Source: Streptomyces roseolilacinus (GTDB taxonomy: Bacteria; Actinomycetota; Actinomycetes; Streptomycetales; Streptomycetaceae). Taken from it: 64,000 nucleotides of DNA. The stretch is taken from positions 34,944 to 98,943 of the forward strand of contig NZ_BMSV01000015.1 of NCBI RefSeq assembly GCF_014649335.1. The letters are read 5' to 3'. The stretch's first letter is position 1; each line of letters starts with the position of its first letter. The translations under genes were made by a program, and so were the position numbers. The notes under the pieces were generated by a model. That model saw only the letters and a program-made list of their open reading frames with translations. It made no database searches and had not been told where the DNA came from. Of the stretch, positions 16,825-25,771 are shown in pieces.

Positions 16825-17790
16825 GTGGTCCCCGACATCGAACCCCGGCTCCTGCGGGCCTTCGCCGCCGTCGCCGAGGAACTGCACTTCACCCGCGCCG
16901 CCGCCCGCCTGTACGTCGCCCAGCAGGCCCTCAGCCGCGACATCCGGCGCCTGGAGCGGCAGCTCGGCACCGAGCTGTTCGTCCGCACCACCCGGCAGGT
17001 CGCCCTCACCGCGGACGGCGAGCGGCTCCGCCCGTACGCGCAGACGGTCCTCGCCGCCTACGACGACCTGGCCACCGCCTTCTCCGGCACCGGCCCCCGC
17101 CCCCTCCTCGTCGACCTCAACTCGCCCGACATGAGCGGCGGCCGCGTCCTCGCCCGCGCCCGCGAACTGGCGCCCGACTGCGAGCTGATGGCCCGCTTCG
17201 AGAGCGGGCTGACCGGCGCCGCCGCCGAGATCCTCGCCGGCCGCCTCGACGCGTCCTTCGGCCGGGTCGCCGGCCTCGACCCGGCGGTCCGCGCCCGGCT
17301 CGCCTGGCAGCCCGTGCGCTACGAGCCGATGGCCGTGGTCCTGCCCGAGGACCACCCGCTCGCCGGCCGCGACGAGGTCGAGCTGTCCGCGCTCGCCGGG
17401 CAGGCCCTGTACGCCGGGGCGGGCAACCCCCGCACCCGCGAGTGGACCGACCTGGCCGCGCTGCTCTTCGCCGAGCACGGCGTCCGCCTCGCCCCGCCCG
17501 CGCCGCTCGCGGTCGGCGCCGAGGAGTTCCGCCGCGTCATGGCCAAGAGCCGCACCCCGGTCCTCGCCGTCGTCGGCTTCCCGGCCATGCCCGAGACCGT
17601 GCTGCGCCCGCTCACCGGCCCCGTACCCCTGTCGCCGGTGGCGCTGGTGTGGCGCAGGGGACTGAGGCACCCGGGCCTCGACGCGCTGCGCACCGCCGCC
17701 GCCCGGCTCGCCGCCGAGGAGGACTGGCTGGCCGTACCGGACGGGGCGTGGCTGCCGGAGCTCGACGCCGCCCTGATGCGCGGCGCCTGA
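16825..17790 (+). CDS. LysR family transcriptional regulator
   Basis: A 321-residue regulator. The N-terminal winged helix-turn-helix spans residues 5-65 (LLRAFAAVAEELHFTRAAAR, then QQALSRDIRRLERQLGTELF). A periplasmic-binding-like effector domain follows at about 90-300. The GTG at 16825 gives the standard N-terminus. It is divergent from the MFS-GNAT pair, its most likely target. The effector is unknown. Confidence 0.9.
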   Translation: MVPDIEPRLLRAFAAVAEELHFTRAAARLYVAQQALSRDIRRLERQLGTELFVRTTRQVALTADGERLRPYAQTVLAAYDDLATAFSGTGPRPLLVDLNSPDMSGGRVLARARELAPDCELMARFESGLTGAAAEILAGRLDASFGRVAGLDPAVRARLAWQPVRYEPMAVVLPEDHPLAGRDEVELSALAGQALYAGAGNPRTREWTDLAALLFAEHGVRLAPPAPLAVGAEEFRRVMAKSRTPVLAVVGFPAMPETVLRPLTGPVPLSPVALVWRRGLRHPGLDALRTAAARLAAEEDWLAVPDGAWLPELDAALMRGA

Positions 17791-17954
17791 CGCCCGCCCC
17801 CCGGTACGCACTCCGGTGGCGAGGCCCGCGCCCGGGCGCCTCCGTGCCCTCACCAGGCGCCCTCACGCCCGCGCCGGGCGCCCCGCGCCCTCACGCCCTC
17901 GCCGGGGCGCCCCCGTGTCCGCGCCGGGGCGCTCACACCGTGCCCGACCGCCGG
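17791..17954. other. Low-complexity spacer
   Basis: A GC-rich region between the LysR gene and the narK control region. It consists largely of near-repeats of the type CGCCCTCACGCCC and CGCCGGGGCGC. No gene, promoter or clean terminator is recognisable. Confidence 0.4.
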
Positions 17955-18002
17955 GTGAGAGCAAGGTTTCCGTCCGGTCACCTCAGATGACCGGGCTGAA
18001 AC
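17955..18002 (+). promoter_or_regulatory. Candidate GlnR/NnaR operator of narK
   Basis: Pentamers recur at 11-base steps: GTGAG (17955), GTTTC (17966), GTCAC (17977), TGACC (17988), with GAAAC at 17998. The GlnR box is known as gTnAc-n6-GaAAc repeats. This matches the periodicity and several of the bases, not all. The centre is also a perfect dyad CCGGTCA-n7-TGACCGG (17974-17994). It lies 60-105 bases before narK. Confidence 0.45.
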
Positions 18003-18060
18003 GCGGCCTCCCTAGCGTCGGTCCCGACGGGTTCAGGGATCGACACGGTGGAGGTGCGCG

Positions 18061-19404
18061 ATGGGCGGACGATGGATCCAGGAGTGGGATCCCGAGGACG
18101 AGACCTTCTGGAGGGACAAGGGCGAGCGCGTCGCCAACCGCAACCTCCTCTTCTCCGTGATCTCCGAGCACATCGGTTTCTCCATCTGGACGCTGTGGTC
18201 CGTGATGGTGCTGTTCATGGGCCCCGAGTACGGCATCGACCCGGCCGGGAAGTTCTCCCTGATCGCGGTCGCCACGCTGGTCGGCGCCGTCATCCGCGTG
18301 CCGTACACCTTCGCCGTGGCCCGTTTCGGCGGCCGCAACTGGACCGTCTTCAGCGCCCTGCTGCTCCTGCTGCCGACCGGCGCCGCCTTCGCGGTGATGG
18401 AGCCGGGCACGTCGTACACGACGTTCCTGCTCGTCGCCGCGCTCACCGGCGTCGGCGGCGGCAACTTCGCCTCGTCGATGACGAACATCAACGCCTTCTT
18501 CCCCCTCCACCGCAAGGGCTGGGCCCTCGGCCTGAACGCCGGGGGCGGCAACATCGGCGTGCCCGTGGTCCAGTTGGCCGGCCTCGCCGTCATCGGCACC
18601 GCCGGCGCCGCCCACCCCCGGATCGTCCTCGGCGTCTACATCCCGCTGATCGTCGTCGCCGCCGTGTGCTCCGCGCTGTTCATGGACAACCTCGCGCCGG
18701 TCAGGAACGACACCGGCGCCGTCAAGGAGGCCGTGCGCGACGCCCACACGTGGATCATGGCGTTCCTGTACATCGGCACCTTCGGGTCGTTCATCGGCTA
18801 CAGCTTCGCCTTCGGGCTCGTCCTGCAGACCCAGTTCGGGCGGACCCCGCTCCAGGCCGCGTCGCTGACCTTCCTCGGCCCGCTCCTCGGCTCGCTGATC
18901 CGGCCCGTCGGCGGCTCCCTCGCCGACCGGTACGGCGGCGCCCGCATCACGCTGGGCACCTTCGCCGCGATGGCCGTCGCGACCGGCGTCGTCGTCTACG
19001 CCGCGCTCGCGGAGTCGCTGGCGGTCTTCCTCGTCGGGTTCACCGCCCTGTTCGTCCTCAGCGGCCTCGGCAACGGCTCCACGTTCAAGATGATCCCGGC
19101 GATCTTCAGGGCGAAGGCGTACGCCTCCGGGCTCGGCGGCGAGGAGGCCGACGCGTACGGCCGCCGCCTCTCCGGCGCCGCCATGGGCCTGATCGGCGCG
19201 GTCGGCGCGGTCGGGGGCCTCGGCATCAACCTCGCCTTCCGCCAGTCCTTCCAGACCGCGGGATCCGGTACGTCGGCCTTCGTCGCCTTCCTCGTCTTCT
19301 ACGCGGTGTGCATCGCCGTGACGTGGGCGGTATACCTTCGCAGGACGGCCGCGACCGTCGCGGAGGTACCGGCACAGCGACAGCTCAGCTACTCCGAGGT
19401 GTGA
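18061..19404 (+). CDS. narK: Nitrate/nitrite transporter NarK
   Basis: A 447-residue MFS protein with 12 helices. The nitrate signature is clear in the fifth helix region (GVGGGNFASSMTNINAFFP and LGLNAGGGNIG). It moves nitrate in or nitrite out across the cytoplasmic membrane. A ribosome site (GGTGGAGGTG) precedes the ATG. It is followed after six bases by the HemD-like regulator NnaR, so the two form an operon for nitrate assimilation. Confidence 0.93.
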   Translation: MGGRWIQEWDPEDETFWRDKGERVANRNLLFSVISEHIGFSIWTLWSVMVLFMGPEYGIDPAGKFSLIAVATLVGAVIRVPYTFAVARFGGRNWTVFSALLLLLPTGAAFAVMEPGTSYTTFLLVAALTGVGGGNFASSMTNINAFFPLHRKGWALGLNAGGGNIGVPVVQLAGLAVIGTAGAAHPRIVLGVYIPLIVVAAVCSALFMDNLAPVRNDTGAVKEAVRDAHTWIMAFLYIGTFGSFIGYSFAFGLVLQTQFGRTPLQAASLTFLGPLLGSLIRPVGGSLADRYGGARITLGTFAAMAVATGVVVYAALAESLAVFLVGFTALFVLSGLGNGSTFKMIPAIFRAKAYASGLGGEEADAYGRRLSGAAMGLIGAVGAVGGLGINLAFRQSFQTAGSGTSAFVAFLVFYAVCIAVTWAVYLRRTAATVAEVPAQRQLSYSEV

Positions 19405-19410
19405 TCGCAC

Positions 19411-20628
19411 ATGGTCCGTAACGGCGGGGAAACGTCAGCGAACCCGGCCTGTCACGCATCCTTGCCAGGCTCGGACGTCATGCACGAGCAGCAGCAGGAG
19501 AACGGCCCCCTCGCGGGCTTCACGGTCGGCGTCACCGCGGCCCGCCGCGCGGACGAGTTGGGCGCGCTGCTTCAGCGCCGGGGCGCGGCGGTCCTGCACG
19601 CCCCGGCACTGCGGATCGTGCCGCTCGCCGACGACGCGGAACTCCTCGAGGCGACCAGGGAACTCGTCGGCCGCGCCCCGGACGTCGTCGTGGCCACGAC
19701 GGCGATCGGCTTCCGCGGCTGGCTGGAGGCCGCCGACGGCTGGGGGTACGGGGAGGAACTGCTCGCCTGTCTGGGGCGGGCGCGGGTCCTCGCCCGGGGC
19801 CCCAAGGTGAAGGGCGCCGTACGGGCGGCCGGGCTGACCGAGGAGTGGTCGCCCGCCATGGACTCGATGGCCGAGGTCCTCGACCGGCTCCTCGAACAGG
19901 GCGTCTCCGGCCACCGCGTCGCCCTCCAACTGCACGGCGAGCCGCTGCCCGGCTTCGTGGAGGCGCTGCGGGACGCCGGCGCGGAGGTCGTCGTCGTCCC
20001 CGTCTACCGGTGGATGCCGCCCGAGGACCTGGGCCCCCTGGACCGGCTCCTCGACGCGACCGTCGCCCGCGCCCTGGACGCGGTGACGTTCACCAGCGCT
20101 CCCGCCGCCGCGTCCCTCCTGGCCCGTGCCGAACACCGCGGGCTCCTCCCCGGTCTGCTGGACGCCCTGCGCCACGACGTCCTCGCCGCCTGCGTCGGCC
20201 CGGTCACCGCCGTACCGCTGCAGAGCCACGCCGTGGACACCGTCCAGCCGGCCCGCTTCCGGCTCGGCCCGCTGGTGCAGGTCCTGTGCCAGGAGCTGCC
20301 GGCCAGGGCCCGCACCCTGCCCGTCGCGGGCCGCCGCATCGAGATCCGCGGCCACGCGGTGCTGGTCGACGGGGAGTTGCGGCCCGTGCCGCCGGCCGGG
20401 ATGTCCCTGCTCCACGCCCTGGCCCGCCGCCCCGGCTGGGTCGTCCCCCGCGCCGAGCTGCTGCGCGCCCTGCCCGGCGCGGGCCGCGACGAGCACGCCG
20501 TGGAGACCGCCATGGCCCGCCTCCGCGCGGCCCTGGGCGCCCCGAAACTGATCCAGACGGTCGTCAAGCGCGGCTACCGCCTGGCCCTGGACCCCGCCGC
20601 CGAGACGACGCTCCAGGCCGGCGAGTAG
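19411..20628 (+). CDS. nnaR: HemD-like regulator with winged-helix domain (NnaR type)
   Basis: A protein of 405 residues from the ATG at 19411, or 382 from the ATG at 19480. The second ATG fits the family start (HEQQQENGPLAGFTVGV) but has a weaker ribosome site. Residues ~35-285 have the uroporphyrinogen-III synthase fold; the C-terminal ~90 form an OmpR-type winged helix (VVPRAELLRALP, then VETAMARLRAALG, IQTVVKRGYRL). I recall this fusion as NnaR, which works with GlnR on nitrate/nitrite genes in S. coelicolor. Position directly after narK supports that. A purely enzymatic role is less likely. Confidence 0.85.
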   Translation: MVRNGGETSANPACHASLPGSDVMHEQQQENGPLAGFTVGVTAARRADELGALLQRRGAAVLHAPALRIVPLADDAELLEATRELVGRAPDVVVATTAIGFRGWLEAADGWGYGEELLACLGRARVLARGPKVKGAVRAAGLTEEWSPAMDSMAEVLDRLLEQGVSGHRVALQLHGEPLPGFVEALRDAGAEVVVVPVYRWMPPEDLGPLDRLLDATVARALDAVTFTSAPAAASLLARAEHRGLLPGLLDALRHDVLAACVGPVTAVPLQSHAVDTVQPARFRLGPLVQVLCQELPARARTLPVAGRRIEIRGHAVLVDGELRPVPPAGMSLLHALARRPGWVVPRAELLRALPGAGRDEHAVETAMARLRAALGAPKLIQTVVKRGYRLALDPAAETTLQAGE

Positions 20629-20851
20629 GGGCCCGCGCCCACGCCCCGCCCCGGACGCGGGGCGTCCCGCCGTGGTGCCCGCCGGCGGCAGCGGCCTCCC
20701 GGGAGTCCCGGGCGCGGGGCGCCGTCCGTCGCGCCCACCCTCGTGCACGCGTGACCTGCGCCGTTCGGCGCGGCCTGCCCACGCCGTTCAGCGCGGCCTG
20801 CCCGCGGGGTTCCGGCGAGGGGGTGGTCGGGGCAGGCTGGGGGGCGGAGCG

Positions 20852-21541
20852 GTGGGCGGTGACCCGAGGGGGCGACGGGGCGTGGAGGGTGGGCGGAGGT
20901 TCGACGCCGGGCGGTGGTGCCTGGAGTTGCTGGACGAGCCGGTCGCCGGCCCCGAGGGGCTCGCGCGGTGGCTCGTCGGGTGCGGCCTCGTGCCCGGGGG
21001 CACGCCGCTGACGGCCGTGGACGACACCTGGGTGGAACGTTTCGCCGAGCTGCGCGGCCACATCGACGTCCTGGTCCGCGCCGAGCTCGCCGGCCGCGCC
21101 CCGGCCGCCCCACCCGCCCCACCCGCCCCGCCTGCCTCGGCCGCCCCGCCTGTCCTGGCCGTCCTGCCCGTCCCACCCGTCCCGGCTGCCCTGGAGCGGC
21201 TCAACGGCCTCGCGGCCGCCGCCGCGCCCCCCGCCCCGCGTGCGGTGCCCGGCGCCGACGGGCGGCTCGTGCGGGTCCTCGACGCCCCGCCCGGCTGCGG
21301 CGCCCTGCTCGCCGTCCTCGCCCGCGACGCCGTCGACCTGCTCACCGACCCCTGGGCGCGGGCGCGGCTGCGCCAGTGCGAGGGCGACCACTGCCACCGC
21401 GTCTACCTCGACACCTCCCGCGGCGCGCGCCGCCGTTGGTGCTCCAGCGAGACCTGCGGCAACCGCGAGCGCGTCGCCCGCCACCGCGCGCGTACGGGAC
21501 GCGGGCGCGACGCCTCCGGGGAGACCTCCACGCCGCGTTGA
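20852..21541 (+). CDS. CGNR zinc finger protein (ABATE domain)
   Basis: About 229 residues. The N-terminal part (FDAGRWCLELLDE onward) is the ABATE-type domain, interrupted by a Pro/Ala run near 90-115. The C-terminal CGNR zinc finger is complete: QCEGDHCHRVYLDTSRGARR followed by WCSSETCGNRERVARHRAR. Such proteins are presumed stress-linked transcription regulators. The start is uncertain. GTG 20852 has GGAG upstream; GTG 20882 is the next choice and begins nearer the conserved fold. Confidence 0.8.
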   Translation: MGGDPRGRRGVEGGRRFDAGRWCLELLDEPVAGPEGLARWLVGCGLVPGGTPLTAVDDTWVERFAELRGHIDVLVRAELAGRAPAAPPAPPAPPASAAPPVLAVLPVPPVPAALERLNGLAAAAAPPAPRAVPGADGRLVRVLDAPPGCGALLAVLARDAVDLLTDPWARARLRQCEGDHCHRVYLDTSRGARRRWCSSETCGNRERVARHRARTGRGRDASGETSTPR

Positions 21542-21711
21542 GGGGTTCGGCTCCGGCCCGCGCCCCGCGGAGGGGCGAGCCGGCCGGGGAGGGCGGCCAC
21601 CGGTGCCGCCCGGCACGTCCGCGGCGGCCCCGCCGGGAGGGCCCGACTGACAGCGGGGCGAACGTGGCGTACCCTCGACGGCTGCCCAGTGCACGTCAGA
21701 AGGGGGCCACG

Positions 21712-24018
21712 GTGGCCGCGCAGGAAGCCGTCGACTCGGTACGGGACCGTGAGGTCGCGGTGGAGCAGGACCACCTGGACCAGGTGTACCGCCGTCTCGA
21801 GGAGAAGATCCACGAGGCGGAGTTCCTCATGCACGACGCCGCCCAGCGCGGCCAGGTCGGGACGCCCGGCGCGCTCGCCGAGCGGGACGCGCAGGTGTTC
21901 CGCGCCGGCGTCCACCTCAACCGCCTGAACAGCGAGTTCGAGGACTTCCTCTTCGGCCGCATCGACCTCCTGAGGGGCAAGGACGGCAAGAAGGGCCCCG
22001 ACGGCGCGTACACCTCCGTCGAGCCCGCCGACGACGCCGTGCGGCCCGACGGCACCGCCGAGATCGCCGAGACCCTCCACATCGGCCGCATCGGCGTGCT
22101 CGACGCCGACTACAGCCCGCTCGTCATCGACTGGCGCGCCCCCGCCGCGGCGCCGTTCTACCGGGCCACGCCCGTCGACCCGGGCCGCGTGGTGCGCCGC
22201 CGCGTCATCCGCTCCAAGGGCCGCCGCGTCCTCGGCGTCGAGGACGACCTGATGCGCCCGGAGCTGATCGCGACGCTCGACGGCGCCGAGCTGCCCGTCA
22301 TCGGCGACGGCGCCCTGATGGCCGCGCTGGGCCAGGCCCGCAGCCACACGATGCGCGACATCGTGTCGTCCATCCAGGCCGAGCAGGACCTCGTCATCCG
22401 CGCGCCCGCCGCGTCCGTCACGTACGTCGAAGGCGGCCCCGGCACCGGCAAGACCGCCGTCGCCCTGCACCGCGCCGCGTACCTGCTCTACCAGGACCGC
22501 CGCCGGTACGCCGGGGGCATCCTCATCGTCTCGCCGACGCCGCTGCTCGTCGCCTACACCGAGGGCGTCCTGCCGTCGCTCGGCGAGGAGGGCCAGGTCG
22601 CCATCCGCGCCGTCGGCAGCCTCGTCGACGGCGTCGAGGCCACCGCGTACGACGACCCGGCCGTCGCCCGCGTCAAGGGCTCCTCCCGGATGCTGAAGGT
22701 GCTGCGCAAGGCCGCCCGCGGCGCCCTGGAGCGGGGCGAGGCCCCCGACCGGCTGCGCGTCGTCGCCTTCGGCCGGCGTATCGAGCTGGAGGCCGAGGAA
22801 CTGCGGCGCATCCGCCACGCGGCCCTCGGCGGCACCGCGCCCGTCAACCTGCTCCGCCCGCGCGCCCGGCGCCTCGTCCTGGACGCCCTGTACGCGAAGT
22901 CGGGCGGCGCCGCCCGCCAGACCGACCCGGAGCTCGCCGCCGAGCTGCGCTCCTCCTTCGACGAGGACGTCACCTCGGAGGACTCCTTCACCGCGTTCCT
23001 GGACGCCTGGTGGCCCGAGCTGACCCCGCGCGGCGTGCTGGCCGCGATGGCCGACGAGAAGCGCCTGGGCCGCTGGGCGCGCCGCGTCCTCAACCCCGGC
23101 GAGGTGCGCCGCCTGGCCCGCTCGCTGCGCCGCGACGCGTACTCCGTGCACGACGTGGCCCTCCTCGACGAGCTGCAGACGCTGCTCGGCGCCCCCGCCC
23201 GACCGCGCCGCAGACGGGAGCTGGACCCGCTGGACCAGCTGACCGGCCTGGAGGAGCTGATGCCGGTACGGGAGGAGTCGCAGCGCGAACGGGCCGAGCG
23301 GCTGGCGCAGGAGCGCACCGAGTACGCGCACGTCATCGTCGACGAGGCGCAGGACCTCACGCCCATGCAGTGGCGCATGGTCGGCCGCCGCGGCCGGCAC
23401 GCCACGTGGACGGTCGTCGGGGACCCGGCGCAGTCGTCCTGGTCGGTCCCGGACGAGGCCGCGGAGGCGCGCGACGAGGCCCTGGGCACCCGCCCGCGCC
23501 GCCGCTTCACCCTCACGGTGAACTACCGCAACCCCGCCGAGATCGCCGAGCTGGCCGCGAGGGTCCTGGCCCTGGCGATGCCCGGCGCCCAGTCGCCGCG
23601 CGCGGTGCGCTCCACGGGCGTGGAGCCCCGTTTCACGGCCGTGGGCGACCGGGACCCCGCCGAGGTCGTCCGGGAGGAGGCGCGCCGCCTGCTGGAGCGC
23701 GTGGACGGCACCGTGGGCGTCGTGGTCGCCATGAACCGGCGGGAGCAGGTGGCGGGCTGGCTGGCCGGCCTGGACTCCGACGCCCCCCTGGGCGAGGGGG
23801 GCCGGGGGAGGGTCGTGGTGCTGGGCAGCCTGGAGGCCAAGGGCCTGGAGTACGACGCGACCGTGGTCGTCTCGCCGGCCGAGATCGCCGACGAGTCCCC
23901 GGCCGGCCTCCGGGTGCTGTACGTGGCGCTGACCCGCGCCACGCAGCAGCTGACGGTCGTCGCCGGGCGGCGCGACGAACCCGACGAGGCGGGGGTTCCG
24001 GATCTGCTGCGCGACTGA
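21712..24018 (+). CDS. helD: HelD-like UvrD-family helicase (RNA polymerase-associated type)
   Basis: A 768-residue superfamily 1 ATPase. A long N-terminal coiled coil (about residues 10-75) is followed by IGRIGVLDADYSPLVIDWRA, typical of HelD. Walker A is EGGPGTGKTAVALHRAAYLL (near 240), Walker B is IVDEAQDLTPMQ, and later motifs are TLTVNYRNPAEIAEL and VALTRATQQL. HelD proteins remove or recycle stalled RNA polymerase; some relatives (HelR) give rifamycin tolerance. I cannot tell which class this is. GTG 21712 with AAGGGGG upstream is the start. No operon partner follows; a probable small RNA lies directly downstream. Confidence 0.85.
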   Translation: MAAQEAVDSVRDREVAVEQDHLDQVYRRLEEKIHEAEFLMHDAAQRGQVGTPGALAERDAQVFRAGVHLNRLNSEFEDFLFGRIDLLRGKDGKKGPDGAYTSVEPADDAVRPDGTAEIAETLHIGRIGVLDADYSPLVIDWRAPAAAPFYRATPVDPGRVVRRRVIRSKGRRVLGVEDDLMRPELIATLDGAELPVIGDGALMAALGQARSHTMRDIVSSIQAEQDLVIRAPAASVTYVEGGPGTGKTAVALHRAAYLLYQDRRRYAGGILIVSPTPLLVAYTEGVLPSLGEEGQVAIRAVGSLVDGVEATAYDDPAVARVKGSSRMLKVLRKAARGALERGEAPDRLRVVAFGRRIELEAEELRRIRHAALGGTAPVNLLRPRARRLVLDALYAKSGGAARQTDPELAAELRSSFDEDVTSEDSFTAFLDAWWPELTPRGVLAAMADEKRLGRWARRVLNPGEVRRLARSLRRDAYSVHDVALLDELQTLLGAPARPRRRRELDPLDQLTGLEELMPVREESQRERAERLAQERTEYAHVIVDEAQDLTPMQWRMVGRRGRHATWTVVGDPAQSSWSVPDEAAEARDEALGTRPRRRFTLTVNYRNPAEIAELAARVLALAMPGAQSPRAVRSTGVEPRFTAVGDRDPAEVVREEARRLLERVDGTVGVVVAMNRREQVAGWLAGLDSDAPLGEGGRGRVVVLGSLEAKGLEYDATVVVSPAEIADESPAGLRVLYVALTRATQQLTVVAGRRDEPDEAGVPDLLRD

Positions 24019-24034
24019 ATCCCGGAGGGTTTGT

Positions 24035-24190
24035 TAGCCTGGTGGTGACACCGGCTCGATCCAAGCCCCCGGGCCCAACCTTCGTCGCTGCGAGCGACCA
24101 CTTGCCGCGAGGCGAGCATGGCGGGTCGGTGTCACTGAACGCGAAGCGGGTCCGCGCCATCCGAGGTGATGGCGCGGACCCGCTTCCTTT
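24035..24190 (+). ncRNA. Putative small structured RNA with own promoter and terminator
   Basis: A -10-like TAGCCT (24035-24040) is followed by GTGACACCG (24045-24053), which pairs perfectly with CGGTGTCAC (24127-24135) to close a ~90-nt domain. Inside are the hairpin GTCGCT-GCG-AGCGAC, the hairpin CTTGCC-GCGA-GGCGAG with a GNRA loop, and an exposed C-rich CAAGCCCCC. A perfect 19-bp terminator stem (24143-24161 with 24168-24186) and a T-tract end it. The predicted RNA is about 145 nt. It could be a free small RNA or a malic-enzyme leader that ends early. I do not recognise the family. Confidence 0.55.
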
Positions 24191-24192
24191 TT
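24143..24192 (+). terminator. Intrinsic terminator with T-tract
   Basis: GAAGCGGGTCCGCGCCATC (24143-24161) pairs perfectly over 19 bp with 24168-24186 around a six-base loop, then CTTTTT. This is the most classical terminator in the window and rare in such a GC-rich genome. Confidence 0.85.
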
Positions 24193-24346
24193 GCCTCACG
24201 TCTCTCGTATGGTGGAAAAGAATTTCCGAAAACAAAACGACCGTATTACCTCCTACCGGCAGGTAGGTGCGACGATCGGAAGGCCCCGCACGGCCCGTGC
24301 CGTGCCGGGGCGGCAGCGAAGCTAGGGAAAGCAGAGGAAGTCGGCC
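24193..24346 (+). promoter_or_regulatory. Upstream region of the malic enzyme gene
   Basis: AT-rich for this genome (24208-24258). It contains the hairpin CCTACC-GGCA-GGTAGG (24253-24268), a candidate operator or leader hairpin. The promoter is probably in the stretch from 24205 to 24250, but no single -35/-10 pair stands out. Confidence 0.35.
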
Positions 24347-25771
24347 ATGGCAACGGCGCCCAGCGTCTCGTACTCGATGACGGTCCGGCTGGAGGTGCCC
24401 GCGAGCGGAACAGCGGTCTCCCAGCTCACCACGGCCGTGGAGTCCTCCGGCGGCTCCGTCACCGGCCTCGACGTGACCGCGTCCGGCCACGAGAAGCTGC
24501 GGATCGACGTGACCATCGCGGCCACCTCGACCGCGCACGCCGACGAGATCGTCGGCAAGCTGCGCGGCATCGAGGGCGTCACCCTCGGCAAGGTCTCGGA
24601 CCGTACGTTCCTCATGCACCTCGGCGGCAAGATCGAGATGGCGTCGAAGCACCCCATCCGCAACCGCGACGACCTGTCCATGATCTACACGCCGGGCGTC
24701 GCCCGCGTGTGCATGGCCATCGCCGAGAACCCCGAGGACGCCCGCCGCCTCACCATCAAGCGCAACTCCGTCGCCGTCGTCACGGACGGCTCCGCCGTGC
24801 TCGGCCTCGGCAACATCGGCCCGAAGGCCGCGCTGCCGGTCATGGAGGGCAAGGCGGCGCTGTTCAAGCGGTTCGCCGGGATCGACGCCTGGCCGATCTG
24901 CCTGGACACGCAGGACTCCGACGCCATCGTCGAGATCGTCAAGGCCATCGCGCCCGGGTTCGCCGGCATCAACCTGGAGGACATCTCCGCGCCCCGCTGC
25001 TTCGAGATCGAGGCGCGGCTGCGGGAGGCCCTCGACATCCCGGTCTTCCACGACGACCAGCACGGCACCGCGATCGTCGTCCTCGCCGCCCTCACCAACG
25101 CCCTGCGCGTCGTCGGCAAGGCCGTCGGGGACGTCCGCGTCGTCATGTCCGGCGCCGGCGCCGCCGGTACGGCCATCCTGAAGCTGCTCATCGCGGCGGG
25201 CGTCAAGCACGCGGTCGTCGCCGACATCCACGGCGTCGTCCACGCCGGCCGCGAGGACCTGGTGGACGCCGCACCGGAGTCCCCGCTGCGCTGGATCGCC
25301 GACAACACCAACCCCGAGGGCGTCACCGGCACGCTGAAGGAGGCCGTGCGCGGCGCCGACGTCTTCATCGGCGTCTCCGCCCCGAACGTCCTCGACGGCG
25401 ACGACGTGGCCGCCATGGCCGACGACGCCATCGTGTTCGCGCTCGCGAACCCGGACCCCGAGGTCGACCCGGCCGTCGCCCGCCAGACGGCCGCCGTGGT
25501 GGCCACCGGCCGGTCGGACTTCCCGAACCAGATCAACAACGTGCTGGTGTTCCCGGGCGTGTTCCGCGGCCTGCTCGACGCCCAGTCGCGTACGGTCAAC
25601 ACCGACATGATGCTCGCGGCGGCGACCGCCCTGGCGGACGTCGTCACCGACGAGGAACTGAACCCGAACTACATCATCCCGTCGGTCTTCAACGACAAGG
25701 TCGCGGGTGCCGTGGCCGGTGCCGTACGCAACGCGGCGAAGGCCGCCGCGGCGGACGCGAAGCCGCTCTGA
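24347..25771 (+). CDS. NAD-dependent malic enzyme with N-terminal ACT-like domain
   Basis: A 474-residue enzyme that decarboxylates malate to pyruvate. Residues 1-85 form an ACT-like regulatory domain (SMTVRLEVPASGTAVSQL). The malic enzyme core follows: IYTPGVARVC, AVVTDGSAVLGLGNIGPKAA, the metal/substrate site FHDDQHGTAIVVLAAL, and the nucleotide loop MSGAGAAGTAI. The length is normal for the bacterial small malic enzymes. I recall an NAD-dependent S. coelicolor counterpart at this position. GAGGAAG precedes the ATG. Confidence 0.93.
   Translation: MATAPSVSYSMTVRLEVPASGTAVSQLTTAVESSGGSVTGLDVTASGHEKLRIDVTIAATSTAHADEIVGKLRGIEGVTLGKVSDRTFLMHLGGKIEMASKHPIRNRDDLSMIYTPGVARVCMAIAENPEDARRLTIKRNSVAVVTDGSAVLGLGNIGPKAALPVMEGKAALFKRFAGIDAWPICLDTQDSDAIVEIVKAIAPGFAGINLEDISAPRCFEIEARLREALDIPVFHDDQHGTAIVVLAALTNALRVVGKAVGDVRVVMSGAGAAGTAILKLLIAAGVKHAVVADIHGVVHAGREDLVDAAPESPLRWIADNTNPEGVTGTLKEAVRGADVFIGVSAPNVLDGDDVAAMADDAIVFALANPDPEVDPAVARQTAAVVATGRSDFPNQINNVLVFPGVFRGLLDAQSRTVNTDMMLAAATALADVVTDEELNPNYIIPSVFNDKVAGAVAGAVRNAAKAAAADAKPL

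Noticed and set aside
24035..24190. SRP RNA, 6S RNA or 6C RNA identity for the structured RNA
   Set aside because: The SRP tetraloop/internal loop pattern, the long bubble of 6S RNA and the runs of six C in two loops are not present.
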